Of a stretch of DNA of 64,000 nucleotides, positions 27,170 through 35,021 are shown piece after piece. Position 1 is the stretch's first letter. Each line of letters starts with the position of its first letter. This DNA comes from Streptomyces chrestomyceticus JCM 4735 (GTDB lineage Bacteria; Actinomycetota; Actinomycetes; Streptomycetales; Streptomycetaceae). The position numbers were made by a program, and so were the translations under genes. The stretch is from assembly GCF_003865135.1 (NCBI RefSeq), contig NZ_BHZC01000001.1, positions 4,774,001 to 4,838,000 of the forward strand, read 5' to 3'. The notes beneath the pieces were generated by a model that had not been told where the DNA came from, searched no databases, and was given only the letters and a program-made list of their open reading frames with translations.

Positions 27170-27838
27170 ATGCAGCATTACGGGGACGAACCGCGGCCAC
27201 CGGCCGCGCTCTCGCTACCGTCACGCGTCGTGATGACCGTCGTGGCGGGCGCCGTGACGCTGGCCGTCGCCGTCCATCTGGCCATGATGTTCCTGCACGT
27301 GGCACCGCCCAACACGCTGAGCAAGCAGCACAGCGAGTTGATCAACGACTACGTCTTCCCGGAGTACGAGCAGAACTGGAAGCTGTTCGCGCCCAATCCC
27401 CTCCAGCAGAACATCGCGGTGCAGGTACGCGCCCAGGTGCGCACCGCGGGCGACGACCGGCTGACCACCGGCTGGACCGACCTGTCCGCCGCCGACGGCC
27501 GGGCCCTGCTGCACAACCCCGTACCGAGCCATACCCAGCAGAACGAACTCCGCCGCGCCTGGGAGTACTACCTGAACACCCACGACGCGCAGAACCGCAC
27601 CTCCGGCACCCGGGGTGAGCTGGCCGAGCAGTACGTACGGCGGATCGTGATGCAGCGCATGAGCACGCAGTGGGCGGCGCGCGGCAAGGTCGAGCAGATG
27701 CAGGTGCGCTCGAAGACGACGGCCGTCAGCCCGCCGTCGTGGAGCTCGGAGAAGATCAGCGAAAAGCCCAGGTACCGCGAGCTGCCCTGGTGGCCGGTCA
27801 CCGCAGACGACCTGCCCGAAGGAGCGAAAATCCAGTGA
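27170..27838 (+). CDS. DUF5819-type single-pass membrane protein
   Basis: 222 residues with one N-terminal membrane segment (about 20-42) and an exported domain. The exported part starts APPNTLSKQHSELINDYVFPEYEQNWKLFAPNPLQQN; the WKLFAPNP motif marks the family. A GTG at 27134 could add 12 residues. The stop overlaps the start of the HTTM gene (GTGA), so the two are coupled. DUF5819 and HTTM proteins are often neighbours in actinomycetes; I infer a shared membrane function, with no known reaction. Confidence 0.8.
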   Translation: MQHYGDEPRPPAALSLPSRVVMTVVAGAVTLAVAVHLAMMFLHVAPPNTLSKQHSELINDYVFPEYEQNWKLFAPNPLQQNIAVQVRAQVRTAGDDRLTTGWTDLSAADGRALLHNPVPSHTQQNELRRAWEYYLNTHDAQNRTSGTRGELAEQYVRRIVMQRMSTQWAARGKVEQMQVRSKTTAVSPPSWSSEKISEKPRYRELPWWPVTADDLPEGAKIQ

Positions 27839-29330
27839 CAGCGCACAGGACGCCTTCGCAAGGGGCTTCGGAAGAGGCGCGGGACGCGGCGGACACCGGC
27901 ACTCCGGCGGCAGCCGACGAGACCGGTACCGGCTCGCCGGCGACGACCACCGGTACCGGAGCCGGTGCCGCGCTGACAGCCGGCCGTACGGACGGCGGAA
28001 CCCCCACGACGACCGTCCCTCCCCAGAGCCGGACAGAACGCACCGACTCCCCCACTCAGGCCCGCACCACCTGGCCCGTCGTCCCCCCACCCCCCGGCCT
28101 CCCCTCGGAGCCGCCCCCATAACGGCCACGGAGACGCGCCCCCGCCCCGACGAGACGCGCATCGAACGCGCCTTCGGGAGCGCCTTCAGACGCGTCACGG
28201 GCACCGCGTTCGCCCCGTACCAGTCCGCCGTCCTCCGCATCGGATTCGCGGCCACCTGGCTCTTCTTCCTGCTGCGGGAGTGGCCGTACCGGCATGAGCT
28301 CTACGGGCCGCACGGCCCCTGGAGCGGCGACATGGCGCGCCGGCTCCTCGACGGCAACGAGGCGTTCTCGGTCCTGACGTGGACCGACAACCTCGGCTGG
28401 TTCGAGCTCGTCTACGGGCTCGCCGTGGTCGCCAGTGCCCTGCTGCTGGTCGGCTGGCGGACCCGCACCATGTCCGTGCTGTTCATGGTGGGTGTGCTCT
28501 CGCTGCAGAACCGCAGCATCTTCATCGGGGACGGCGGCGACAACGTCCTGCACCTGATGGCGATATATCTGGTGCTCACCCGGTGCGGGCAGGTGTGGTC
28601 GCTGGACGCGCGCCGCGCGGCGCGGCACGCGGGATCATCCGGCGGGGGCCCGGAGCGCGATGTCACCGGCGTCGTCCTGTGGGCGGCTCTCGGGCTGTTC
28701 CTCGCCGTCGCCCAGCTCCTGGGCCTGTCGGGCCTCTCCTGGTTCGGCCCCGGGCCCTTTCCGAGCGTGGGCTGGGGCCTGACGTTCTGGGTGCTGTGGC
28801 TGTCCCACGGGGTGTGGTGGGCGGTGCGGAGGTACGCGTCCGGAGAGCCGCGCACCGTCCTCGACATGATCAGCAAGCTGATCCACAACGGTGCCCTGCT
28901 GGTGATCGTGGTCGAGGTCTGCCTGATCTACGCCACGGCCGGCTGGTACAAGATCCAGGGATCGCGCTGGCAGGACGGCACCGCGGTGTACTACCCGATG
29001 CACCTGGACTACTTCTCCCCCTGGCCCGAGCTGTCCCGGGTGCTCGCCGACAACGGCCTGATGATCATGCTGATCACGTACGGCACGGTGATCGTGCAGG
29101 TCGCCTTCCCCTTCACCCTCTTCAACCGCCGCCTGAAGAACGTGCTGCTGGTCGCGATGATCTGCGAGCACCTGTCGATCGCGTTCCTGCTCGGCCTGCC
29201 GTTCTTCTCGCTCGCGATGATCACGGCGGACGCGGTGTTCCTGCCGACGGTCTTCCTGGTGTGGCTGGGTGCCCGGGTCGCCTCCGTACGCGACCGGGTG
29301 CTCCCCCGCCGTACGGCGGTACGCGAGTGA
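27835..29330 (+). pseudogene. HTTM-domain membrane protein (gamma-carboxylase-like), apparent frameshift near the N-terminus
   Basis: Reading from the GTG that overlaps the DUF5819 stop gives about 83 residues of Thr/Ala/Pro/Gly-rich leader. The family domain (FAPYQSAVLRIGFAATWLFF to the C-terminus at 29330) lies in the next frame, which has no ATG, GTG or RBS until 28332. The switch fits one missing C in the runs at 28083-28088 or 28090-28095. The domain has about eight membrane segments with HTTM features RSIFIGDGGDN, YATAGWYKIQGSRWQDGTAV and PFTLFNRRLKN. HTTM is homologous to vitamin K-dependent carboxylase; the bacterial role is unknown. If the base is restored the protein is about 497 residues. 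Confidence 0.75.
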
Positions 29331-29386
29331 CGCCGTGGACGGGAGCGGCGGGTGTCCGCCCGGCGGACAGTTGAGATAGTGGAGGA

Positions 29387-30208
29387 ATGATCGAGAACGG
29401 GACCTCGGACGATCCGGTACGGCGCTGGCGCGCGAGCGCCGACGATCCCGCCTCGGTCCTCCTGGACGGCTTCCACGCGCTGAAGCACGCCCTGCGCTTC
29501 GGCGGGGACGTACGGCACGTCCTGACCGGCGACAAGCCCGCTCTGCTGGCCCTCGCCGAGGAACTCGCGGACGACCTGACCGGTGACCTCGACGTGCTGG
29601 CGGAGCAGGTTCCCTTGGCGGCACTGCGCACGCTCCTGCCGAAGGTGCACCCCACGGGCGTCGCGGCCCTCGCCGTACGCCCCGACGCCGCGGCGAACCT
29701 GGCCAGGCTCCGCGAGGTCCCGCGGCCCGCCCCGGTCGTGCTCCTGGAGAATCCGCGCAACCTGGGCAATATCGGTGCCGTCGTCCGCCTGGCGGCCGGT
29801 TTCGGGGCGACCGGCGTGGTCACCACCGGCTCGCTCGACCCCTGGCACCCCAATGCCGTACGGGGCAGCGCCGGCCTGCACTTCGCCGGCGCGGTGGAGC
29901 GCCTGACACTGCCGGAACTGCCGCCCGGACCGGTCTATGCCCTCGACCCCGAAGGCGCGGACATCCGCTCCGTGACGTTCCCGGACGACGCGATCCTGGC
30001 CTTCGGGTCCGAGCGGCAGGGCATCTCGGACGAGCTGCGGGAGCGGGCATCGGCGCTGGTCGCGGTGCCGATGCAGGCGCGGGTGTCCAGCTTCAACCTG
30101 GCCACGAGTGTGGCCATGGGCCTCTTCCACTGGATGTCCCGCGGTACGGCGGCCCCGGCCGCCCCGGCCGGGGTGACCGGAGCGGCCGCCGGGCCGTCGC
30201 TCCTCTAG
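29387..30208 (+). CDS. TrmH/SpoU-family RNA 2'-O-methyltransferase
   Basis: 273 residues; SAM-dependent RNA ribose methyltransferase with a trefoil-knot fold. The N-terminal substrate-binding part contains LLDGFHALKHALRFGG. The SPOUT motifs are ENPRNLGNIGAVVRLAAGFG (motif 1), LAFGSERQGIS (motif 2) and VPMQARVSSFNLATSVAMGL (motif 3). The specific rRNA or tRNA target cannot be told. Its TAG stop overlaps that of the convergent paaN within CTAG. Confidence 0.93.
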   Translation: MIENGTSDDPVRRWRASADDPASVLLDGFHALKHALRFGGDVRHVLTGDKPALLALAEELADDLTGDLDVLAEQVPLAALRTLLPKVHPTGVAALAVRPDAAANLARLREVPRPAPVVLLENPRNLGNIGAVVRLAAGFGATGVVTTGSLDPWHPNAVRGSAGLHFAGAVERLTLPELPPGPVYALDPEGADIRSVTFPDDAILAFGSERQGISDELRERASALVAVPMQARVSSFNLATSVAMGLFHWMSRGTAAPAAPAGVTGAAAGPSLL

Positions 30209-31911
30209 CTCTCCTGGGCGGGCCTGCGCACCTCCACCGTCCGGAAGCGGTCGGCCACGAACGCGCCGTCGCACAGTGCCGCGTTGGCCGCCGGGTTGCC
30301 GCCCGAGCCATGGAAGTCGGAGAAGGCGGCGGTCTGGTTGACGTACACCCCGCCGGTCAGGTTGAGGGAGAGCTGCGCGCACTCCTCCAGGCACGCCTCT
30401 TCCACCAGCTTCTCCACCTCCCCGGAGGTGGTGTACGCGCCGACCGTCATCGCGCCCTTGACGCGGGTCGTGTGCCGCAGCAGGTCCACCGCGTCGGCGG
30501 CGGAGTCGACGGCCACCGCGAAGGAGACGGGGCCGAAGCACTCGGAGAGGTAGGCGGCGTCGGCGCCCGCGCCCTCCCAGAGCTTGCGTGCGCCGTCCAT
30601 CTTGACCATCACCGGCGTACGGACCGTGGCGTCGGGGAAGTCGGGGTTGGTCACCTCGCGGGAGGCCAGGGCCACCTCGCCCAGCCCGGATGCCGCCTCG
30701 ATCCGCTCCTTGACCTGCGGGTTGACGATCGCGCCCAGCAGGGCGTTGGCCCGCGCGTCGTCGCCCAGCAGCTTGTCGACAGCGGTCGCGAGGTCGCCGA
30801 CCACGTCGTCGTACGACTTGTGACCGGCGTCCGTGGTGATGCCGTCGCGGGGGATGAGGAGGTTCTGCGGGGTGGTGCACATCTGGCCGCTGTACAGGGA
30901 CAGGGAGAAGGCGAGGTTGCCGAGCATGCCCTTGTAGTCGTCCGTCGAGTCGATGACGACCGTGTTGACGCCGGCCTTCTCCGTGTAGACGCGCGCCTGG
31001 GGCGCGTTGGCCTCCAGCCAGTCGCCGAACTCGGTGGAGCCGGTGTAGTCGATGATGCGGACCTCGGGGCGCGTCGCGAGGGTCTTGGCCAGGCCTTCGC
31101 CGGGCCGGTCGACGGCCAGGGCGACCAGGTCGGGGGAGAACCCGGCCTCGGCCAGCACCTCGCGCGCCACCCGGACGGTGAGCGCGAGCGGCAGCACGGC
31201 CCTCGGGTGCGGCTTGACCAGGACCGCGTTGCCGGTGGCCAGGGAGGCGAACAGCCCCGGGTAGCCGTTCCACGTCGGGAAGGTGTTGCAGCCGATCAGG
31301 AGGGCGACGCCGCGGGGCACGGCCTTGAAGGACTTGGTCAGCTCCAGCGGGTCGCGCTTGCCCTGCGGCTTGGACCAGGCGGCTTGCTCCGGGGTGCGGA
31401 CCTGCTCGGCGTAGGCGTACGCGACGGCCTCCATGCCGCGGTCCTGCGCGTGCGGCCCGCCCGCCTGGAACGCCATCATGAACGCCTGGCCGCTGGTGTG
31501 CATCACGGCCTGCGCGAACTCGTGGGTGCGCGCGCTGATCCGCGACAGGATCTCCAGGCAGACCAGGGCCCGGGTCTGCGGGCCGGCGTCGCGCCACGCG
31601 GGCACCGCCGCGCGCATCGCGGGCAGCAGCACGTCCGCGTCCGGGTGCGGATAGCTGATGTTCAACCCGATGCCGTACGGGGAGACTTCCTCGCCCACCC
31701 AGTCGTCCGTGCCGGGCTGGTCCAGCTCGAAACGCTTGCCGCGCAGGGCGTCGAAGGCGGCCTGGCCGTCCGCCGCGGCGTTCTCCCCGTAGGCCTTGGG
31801 GTGCTCGGGGTGCGGGGACCAGTACGCGCGGGTACGGATCGCCTCCAGCGCCTGGTCGAGCGTCGGGCGGTGCTTTTCGAGCAACTGCGCTGCGGTCAGT
31901 TCGGCGGCCAT
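30205..31911 (-). CDS. paaN: phenylacetate degradation protein PaaN (aldehyde dehydrogenase fold)
   Basis: 568 residues from the ATG at 31909-31911. It is an aldehyde-dehydrogenase-superfamily protein of the PaaN/PaaZ type, proposed to open or oxidise the oxepin-CoA ring product. The front contains LTAAQLLEKHRPTLDQALEAI. The NAD-binding region has GCNTFPTWNGYPGLFASL and NAVLVKPHPRAVLP, the nucleophile region has YSGQMCTTPQNLLIP (Cys), and the rear has SDFHGSGGNPAANAALCDGA. No hydratase (MaoC) domain is fused. It diverges from paaH with the TetR operator between. Confidence 0.9.
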   Translation of the reverse strand: MAAELTAAQLLEKHRPTLDQALEAIRTRAYWSPHPEHPKAYGENAAADGQAAFDALRGKRFELDQPGTDDWVGEEVSPYGIGLNISYPHPDADVLLPAMRAAVPAWRDAGPQTRALVCLEILSRISARTHEFAQAVMHTSGQAFMMAFQAGGPHAQDRGMEAVAYAYAEQVRTPEQAAWSKPQGKRDPLELTKSFKAVPRGVALLIGCNTFPTWNGYPGLFASLATGNAVLVKPHPRAVLPLALTVRVAREVLAEAGFSPDLVALAVDRPGEGLAKTLATRPEVRIIDYTGSTEFGDWLEANAPQARVYTEKAGVNTVVIDSTDDYKGMLGNLAFSLSLYSGQMCTTPQNLLIPRDGITTDAGHKSYDDVVGDLATAVDKLLGDDARANALLGAIVNPQVKERIEAASGLGEVALASREVTNPDFPDATVRTPVMVKMDGARKLWEGAGADAAYLSECFGPVSFAVAVDSAADAVDLLRHTTRVKGAMTVGAYTTSGEVEKLVEEACLEECAQLSLNLTGGVYVNQTAAFSDFHGSGGNPAANAALCDGAFVADRFRTVEVRRPAQES

Positions 31912-32059
31912 CGAAGACCAACTCCTCGTCGGGCGGGCTGGGCCTGCCGTCTCAGGGCGCCCGCCGCGTGACGCGGACGCCACGCCGGGGAAGCGACGCC
32001 TCTGCGAGGACAGGTCCGAGGACAGGGCTGGGCACCATTTCGGCGACGGGGCTAGAGTA

Positions 32060-32077
32060 ACCGAACGATCGGTCGGG
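32060..32077. promoter_or_regulatory. TetR (PaaR-type) operator between paaN and paaH
   Basis: ACCGAACGATCGGTCGGG, 17 of 18 identical to the reverse complement of the paaA site. It is placed to control both divergent genes. Confidence 0.75.
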
Positions 32078-32095
32078 GCAAGAGGGTCCGGCGAA

Positions 32096-32106
32096 CCTGT
32101 GGACAA
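32096..32106 (-). promoter_or_regulatory. DnaA-box-like sequence (CCTGTGGACAA)
   Basis: Reverse complement TTGTCCACAGG contains the Streptomyces DnaA-box consensus TTGTCCACA. It is 25 bp before the paaH start. Confidence 0.5.
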
Positions 32107-32130
32107 CTCCGTCGGGGAGGATCAGCCGTC

Positions 32131-33651
32131 ATGACAGCCATCGAAGCGGGCCGTACCGTCGCGGTCGTCGGCACGGGCACCATGGGCCAGGGAATCGCGC
32201 AGGTCGCGCTGGTCGCGGGCCATCCGGTGCGGCTCTACGACGCGCTGCCGGGCCGGGCCGCCGAAGCCGCCGAGGCGATCGGGCGCCGCCTGGACCGGCT
32301 GGTGGAGAAGGGCAGGATGGCGCCCGCGGAGCGCGCGGCGGCCCGCGCACGCCTCACCCCCGCCACCGCGCTCCCCCAACTCGCCGACGCCGCCCTGGTA
32401 GTCGAAGCGATCGTGGAAGAACTCGGCGCGAAGCAGGAACTGTTCGCCACTCTGGAGGACGTGGTCGGCGAGGACTGCCTGCTGGCCACCAACACCTCGT
32501 CCCTGTCCGTCACCGCCGTCGCGGGCGCGCTCCGCCTGCCCGGGCGCTTCGTCGGCCTGCACTTCTTCAACCCGGCACCGCTCCTGCCCCTCGTCGAGGT
32601 CGTCAGCGGCTTCACGACGGACGCCTCGGCGGCCACCACCGCGTACGAGACGGCCGCGGCCTGGGGCAAGACGCCCGTACGCAGCGCCGACACCCCCGGG
32701 TTCATCGTCAACCGCATCGCCCGCCCCTTCTACGCGGAGGCCCTGCGCGTCCACGAGGAGCGCGCCGCCGACCCGGCCACCGTCGATGCCGTGCTGCGCG
32801 GGTCCTGCGGCTTCCGGATGGGGCCGTTCGAGCTGATGGACCTCATCGGACAGGACGTGAACGAAGCCGTCACCCGATCGGTGTGGGAAGGCTTCTTCCG
32901 TGACCCGAAGTTCACGCCGTCGCTGGCGCAGCGGCGCCTGGTGGAGGCCGGCCTGCTGGGCCGCAAGGCGGGCCGGGGCTGGTACGACTACGCCGACGGC
33001 GCCCCCGGGCAGCAGCCGCACACCGCGGAGCCCTGCCCGGCACCGGCGGCCGTGACGGTGCACACCCACCTCGCCGGGCCGGCCGCCGTGCTCCAGGAGC
33101 TGATCGAGGAGGCCGGCATCAAGGTCAGCCGGGACCGCGCGCCAGAGGAGCACGAGGGCTGCATCCGGTTGCCGGGCGGTGCCCGCTTGGCGCTGACCGA
33201 CGGCCACCCCGCCACCGGGGACCCGTCCGGTCCCACGATCCGCTTCGACCTGGCGCTGGACTACCGGGCCGCGACCCGCATCGCCCTCGCGCCCGGTGCG
33301 GAGGCGTCCGAGCAGGACGTACGGGAGGCGGTCGGCCTCTTCCAGGCGCTCGGCATGGAGGTGAGCGTCATCGACGACGTACCGGGCATGATCGCCGCCC
33401 GTACCGTCGCGATGATCGTGGACTTCGCCGCGGACGCCGAGGCGCGCGGTGTCGCGAGCCGCGAGGACATCGACACGGCCATGCGGCTCGGCGTGAACTA
33501 CCCGGGTGGGCCCTCGGAATGGGCCGCGCGCGTCGGCCGGCACTGGCTGTGCGACCTGCTGGAGACGCTGCGCCACCAGTACGCCGACGGCCGTTACGGA
33601 CCGTCCCGGGCCCTGCGCCGCAGTTTGAAGCTGAACGGCCGGATGCTCTAA
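32131..33651 (+). CDS. paaH: 3-hydroxyacyl-CoA dehydrogenase PaaH
   Basis: 506 residues; oxidises 3-hydroxyadipyl-CoA to 3-oxoadipyl-CoA with NAD in the lower phenylacetate pathway. The Rossmann loop is VAVVGTGTMGQGIAQVALVAG. HFFNPAPLLPLVEVV carries the catalytic His, and ADTPGFIVNRIARPFYAEAL the dimer region. Two C-terminal 3HCDH domains follow: RGSCGFRMGPFELMDLIG, and the second with DDVPGMIAARTVAMIVDFA and NYPGGPSEWA. The double C-terminal domain is usual for PaaH. It lies three bases before the TetR gene. Confidence 0.95.
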   Translation: MTAIEAGRTVAVVGTGTMGQGIAQVALVAGHPVRLYDALPGRAAEAAEAIGRRLDRLVEKGRMAPAERAAARARLTPATALPQLADAALVVEAIVEELGAKQELFATLEDVVGEDCLLATNTSSLSVTAVAGALRLPGRFVGLHFFNPAPLLPLVEVVSGFTTDASAATTAYETAAAWGKTPVRSADTPGFIVNRIARPFYAEALRVHEERAADPATVDAVLRGSCGFRMGPFELMDLIGQDVNEAVTRSVWEGFFRDPKFTPSLAQRRLVEAGLLGRKAGRGWYDYADGAPGQQPHTAEPCPAPAAVTVHTHLAGPAAVLQELIEEAGIKVSRDRAPEEHEGCIRLPGGARLALTDGHPATGDPSGPTIRFDLALDYRAATRIALAPGAEASEQDVREAVGLFQALGMEVSVIDDVPGMIAARTVAMIVDFAADAEARGVASREDIDTAMRLGVNYPGGPSEWAARVGRHWLCDLLETLRHQYADGRYGPSRALRRSLKLNGRML

Positions 33652-33653
33652 TC

Positions 33654-34241
33654 ATGACCATGGCCAAGCGCGACACCTACACGCCCGATTCGCTGCTGTC
33701 GGTCGCCGTCGAGGTGTTCAACGAGCGCGGGTACGACGGCACCTCCATGGAGCACCTCTCCCGGGCGGCCGGCATCTCCAAGTCCTCGATCTACCACCAC
33801 GTACGCAGCAAGGAAGAGCTGCTGCACCGGGCCATAAGCCGCGCGCTGGACGGGCTCTTCGGGGTCCTACAGGAGCCCGGGGCATGTACGGGGCGGGCCA
33901 TCGAGCGGCTGGAGTACGTGGCCAGGCGCGAGGCGGAAGTGCTGATGGAGGAGCTGCCGTACGTGACGCTGCTGCTGCGGGTGCGCGGCAACACGGACAC
34001 GGAGCGCTGGGCCATGGAGCGCCGCCGGGACTTCGACGGCGAGGTCACCGAACTCCTCAAGCAGGCCGCCGCCGACGGTGACCTGCGCGCGGACGTGGAC
34101 GTGCGGCTGGCGACCCGGCTGCTCTTCGGCATGATCAACTCGATCGTGGAGTGGTACCGGCCGGGCCGCGGCGGGTCGGCGACCAGCGAAGAGGTCGCCG
34201 AGGCCGTGGTGCGGACGGCGTTCGCGGGGCTGCGGACCTGA
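33654..34241 (+). CDS. paaR: TetR-family regulator, PaaR-like
   Basis: 195 residues. The helix-turn-helix at about 12-58 reads LLSVAVEVFNERGYDGTSM and SRAAGISKSSIYHHVRSKEE, followed by a TetR_C ligand domain. Starts at 33654 or the in-frame ATG at 33660. Immediate downstream position to paaH and three matching palindromes upstream of paaA, paaH/paaN and the dehydrogenase operon suggest it is a repressor released by phenylacetyl-CoA or another acyl-CoA. The symbol is by analogy; direct binding is not shown. Confidence 0.82.
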   Translation: MTMAKRDTYTPDSLLSVAVEVFNERGYDGTSMEHLSRAAGISKSSIYHHVRSKEELLHRAISRALDGLFGVLQEPGACTGRAIERLEYVARREAEVLMEELPYVTLLLRVRGNTDTERWAMERRRDFDGEVTELLKQAAADGDLRADVDVRLATRLLFGMINSIVEWYRPGRGGSATSEEVAEAVVRTAFAGLRT

Positions 34242-34250
34242 GGCGGGGCC

Positions 34251-34292
34251 CCGGGCCTGCCGCCACCCTGAGGCGGCCTCCCAGGCCCGGGA
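34251..34292. terminator. bidirectional terminator between paaR-like and Lrp genes
   Basis: CCCGGGCCTG (34251-34260) pairs perfectly with CAGGCCCGGG (34283-34292), with a second internal stem CCGCC/GGCGG. It separates convergent genes. Confidence 0.75.
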
Positions 34293-34300
34293 CAGGGCGC

Positions 34301-34795
34301 CTAGCTCTGCTGCTCGGTCCCCAGGTCGGTCTCCTCGAAGACGAGCAGGGTGCGGGTGCTGAGCACCTCCGGGATCGACTGGATACGGGTGAGGACCAGT
34401 TCCCGCAGCTCCTGGTTGTCCTTGGTGTGCACTAACAGCAGGACGTCGAAATCGCCGCTGACCAGGGCGATGTGCGCGGCCCCCGGAAGCTCGGTGAGCT
34501 GGGCGCGGACCGTCCGCCAGGAGTTCTGCACGATCTTCAGCGTGACGTAGGCGGAGGCGCTCTGCCCGGCCCGTTCCTGGTCGATGCGGGCGCTGAAGCC
34601 GCGGATCACCCCGTCGTCGATCAGCCGGTTGATCCGCGCGTAGGCGTTGGCGCGCGAAACGTGTACCCGCTCGGCGACGGAGCGTATCGAAGCCCGTCCG
34701 TCCGCCTGCAGCATGTTCAGGATCGCACGGTCGATGGTGTCCAGGGGGCGGGCGGGGCGCTGCCCACCGCCGGTGGCCATCTGTTCGTCCGGCAT
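34301..34795 (-). CDS. Lrp/AsnC-family regulator (BkdR-like) with a TTA codon
   Basis: 164 residues. Winged helix-turn-helix: LDTIDRAILNMLQADGRASI and AERVHVSRANAYARINRLIDD. RAM effector domain: AYVTLKIVQNSW, ALVSGDFDVLLLV and IPEVLSTRTLLVFEE. It diverges from the branched-chain dehydrogenase operon, the classic position of an activator sensing branched-chain amino acids or 2-oxo acids. One Leu (residue 121, bases 34433-34435) is encoded by TTA, the rare codon read by the bldA tRNA in Streptomyces, so its synthesis may be tied to development. Confidence 0.9.
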   Translation of the reverse strand: MPDEQMATGGGQRPARPLDTIDRAILNMLQADGRASIRSVAERVHVSRANAYARINRLIDDGVIRGFSARIDQERAGQSASAYVTLKIVQNSWRTVRAQLTELPGAAHIALVSGDFDVLLLVHTKDNQELRELVLTRIQSIPEVLSTRTLLVFEETDLGTEQQS

Positions 34796-34835
34796 ACCGC
34801 CTCGCCTCCCCTGGATGGACGCCCTGTCCTCATCT

Positions 34836-34868
34836 CAGGCTGTGGAGAACCGATTGTCCACAGGCTGA
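34836..34868. promoter_or_regulatory. inverted repeat with DnaA-box-like arms, Lrp/dehydrogenase intergenic region
   Basis: CAGGCTGTGGA (34836-34846) and TCCACAGGCTG (34858-34868) are inverted with one mismatch. The right arm contains TTGTCCACAGG (34854-34864). It could be two DnaA boxes or an Lrp site. Confidence 0.5.
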
Positions 34869-34896
34869 GCCCGCCTGTAGCCAAAATGTGCCGACG

Positions 34897-34914
34897 ACCG
34901 AACAATCGGTAGGT
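34897..34914. promoter_or_regulatory. TetR (PaaR-type) operator upstream of the first dehydrogenase operon
   Basis: ACCGAACAATCGGTAGGT matches the paaH site at all but three of 18 positions and keeps the ACCGA/TCGGT arms. It lies 108 bp before the E1-alpha start. Confidence 0.65.
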
Positions 34915-35021
34915 GCGGGCCACTCACCCGTCCCTTCGTTCCTCTACCCGCCCGTCGCCCGTCACCGACCCCGGCCAGGCGCTCCGCGCCACTCTTTCCG
35001 AAGTCCAAGGAGGTGCTCGTC

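Noticed and set aside
29009..31921. 970-codon minus-strand open frame
   Set aside because: Shifted-frame shadow of paaN running on antisense to the methyltransferase and HTTM gene; no recognisable motif.
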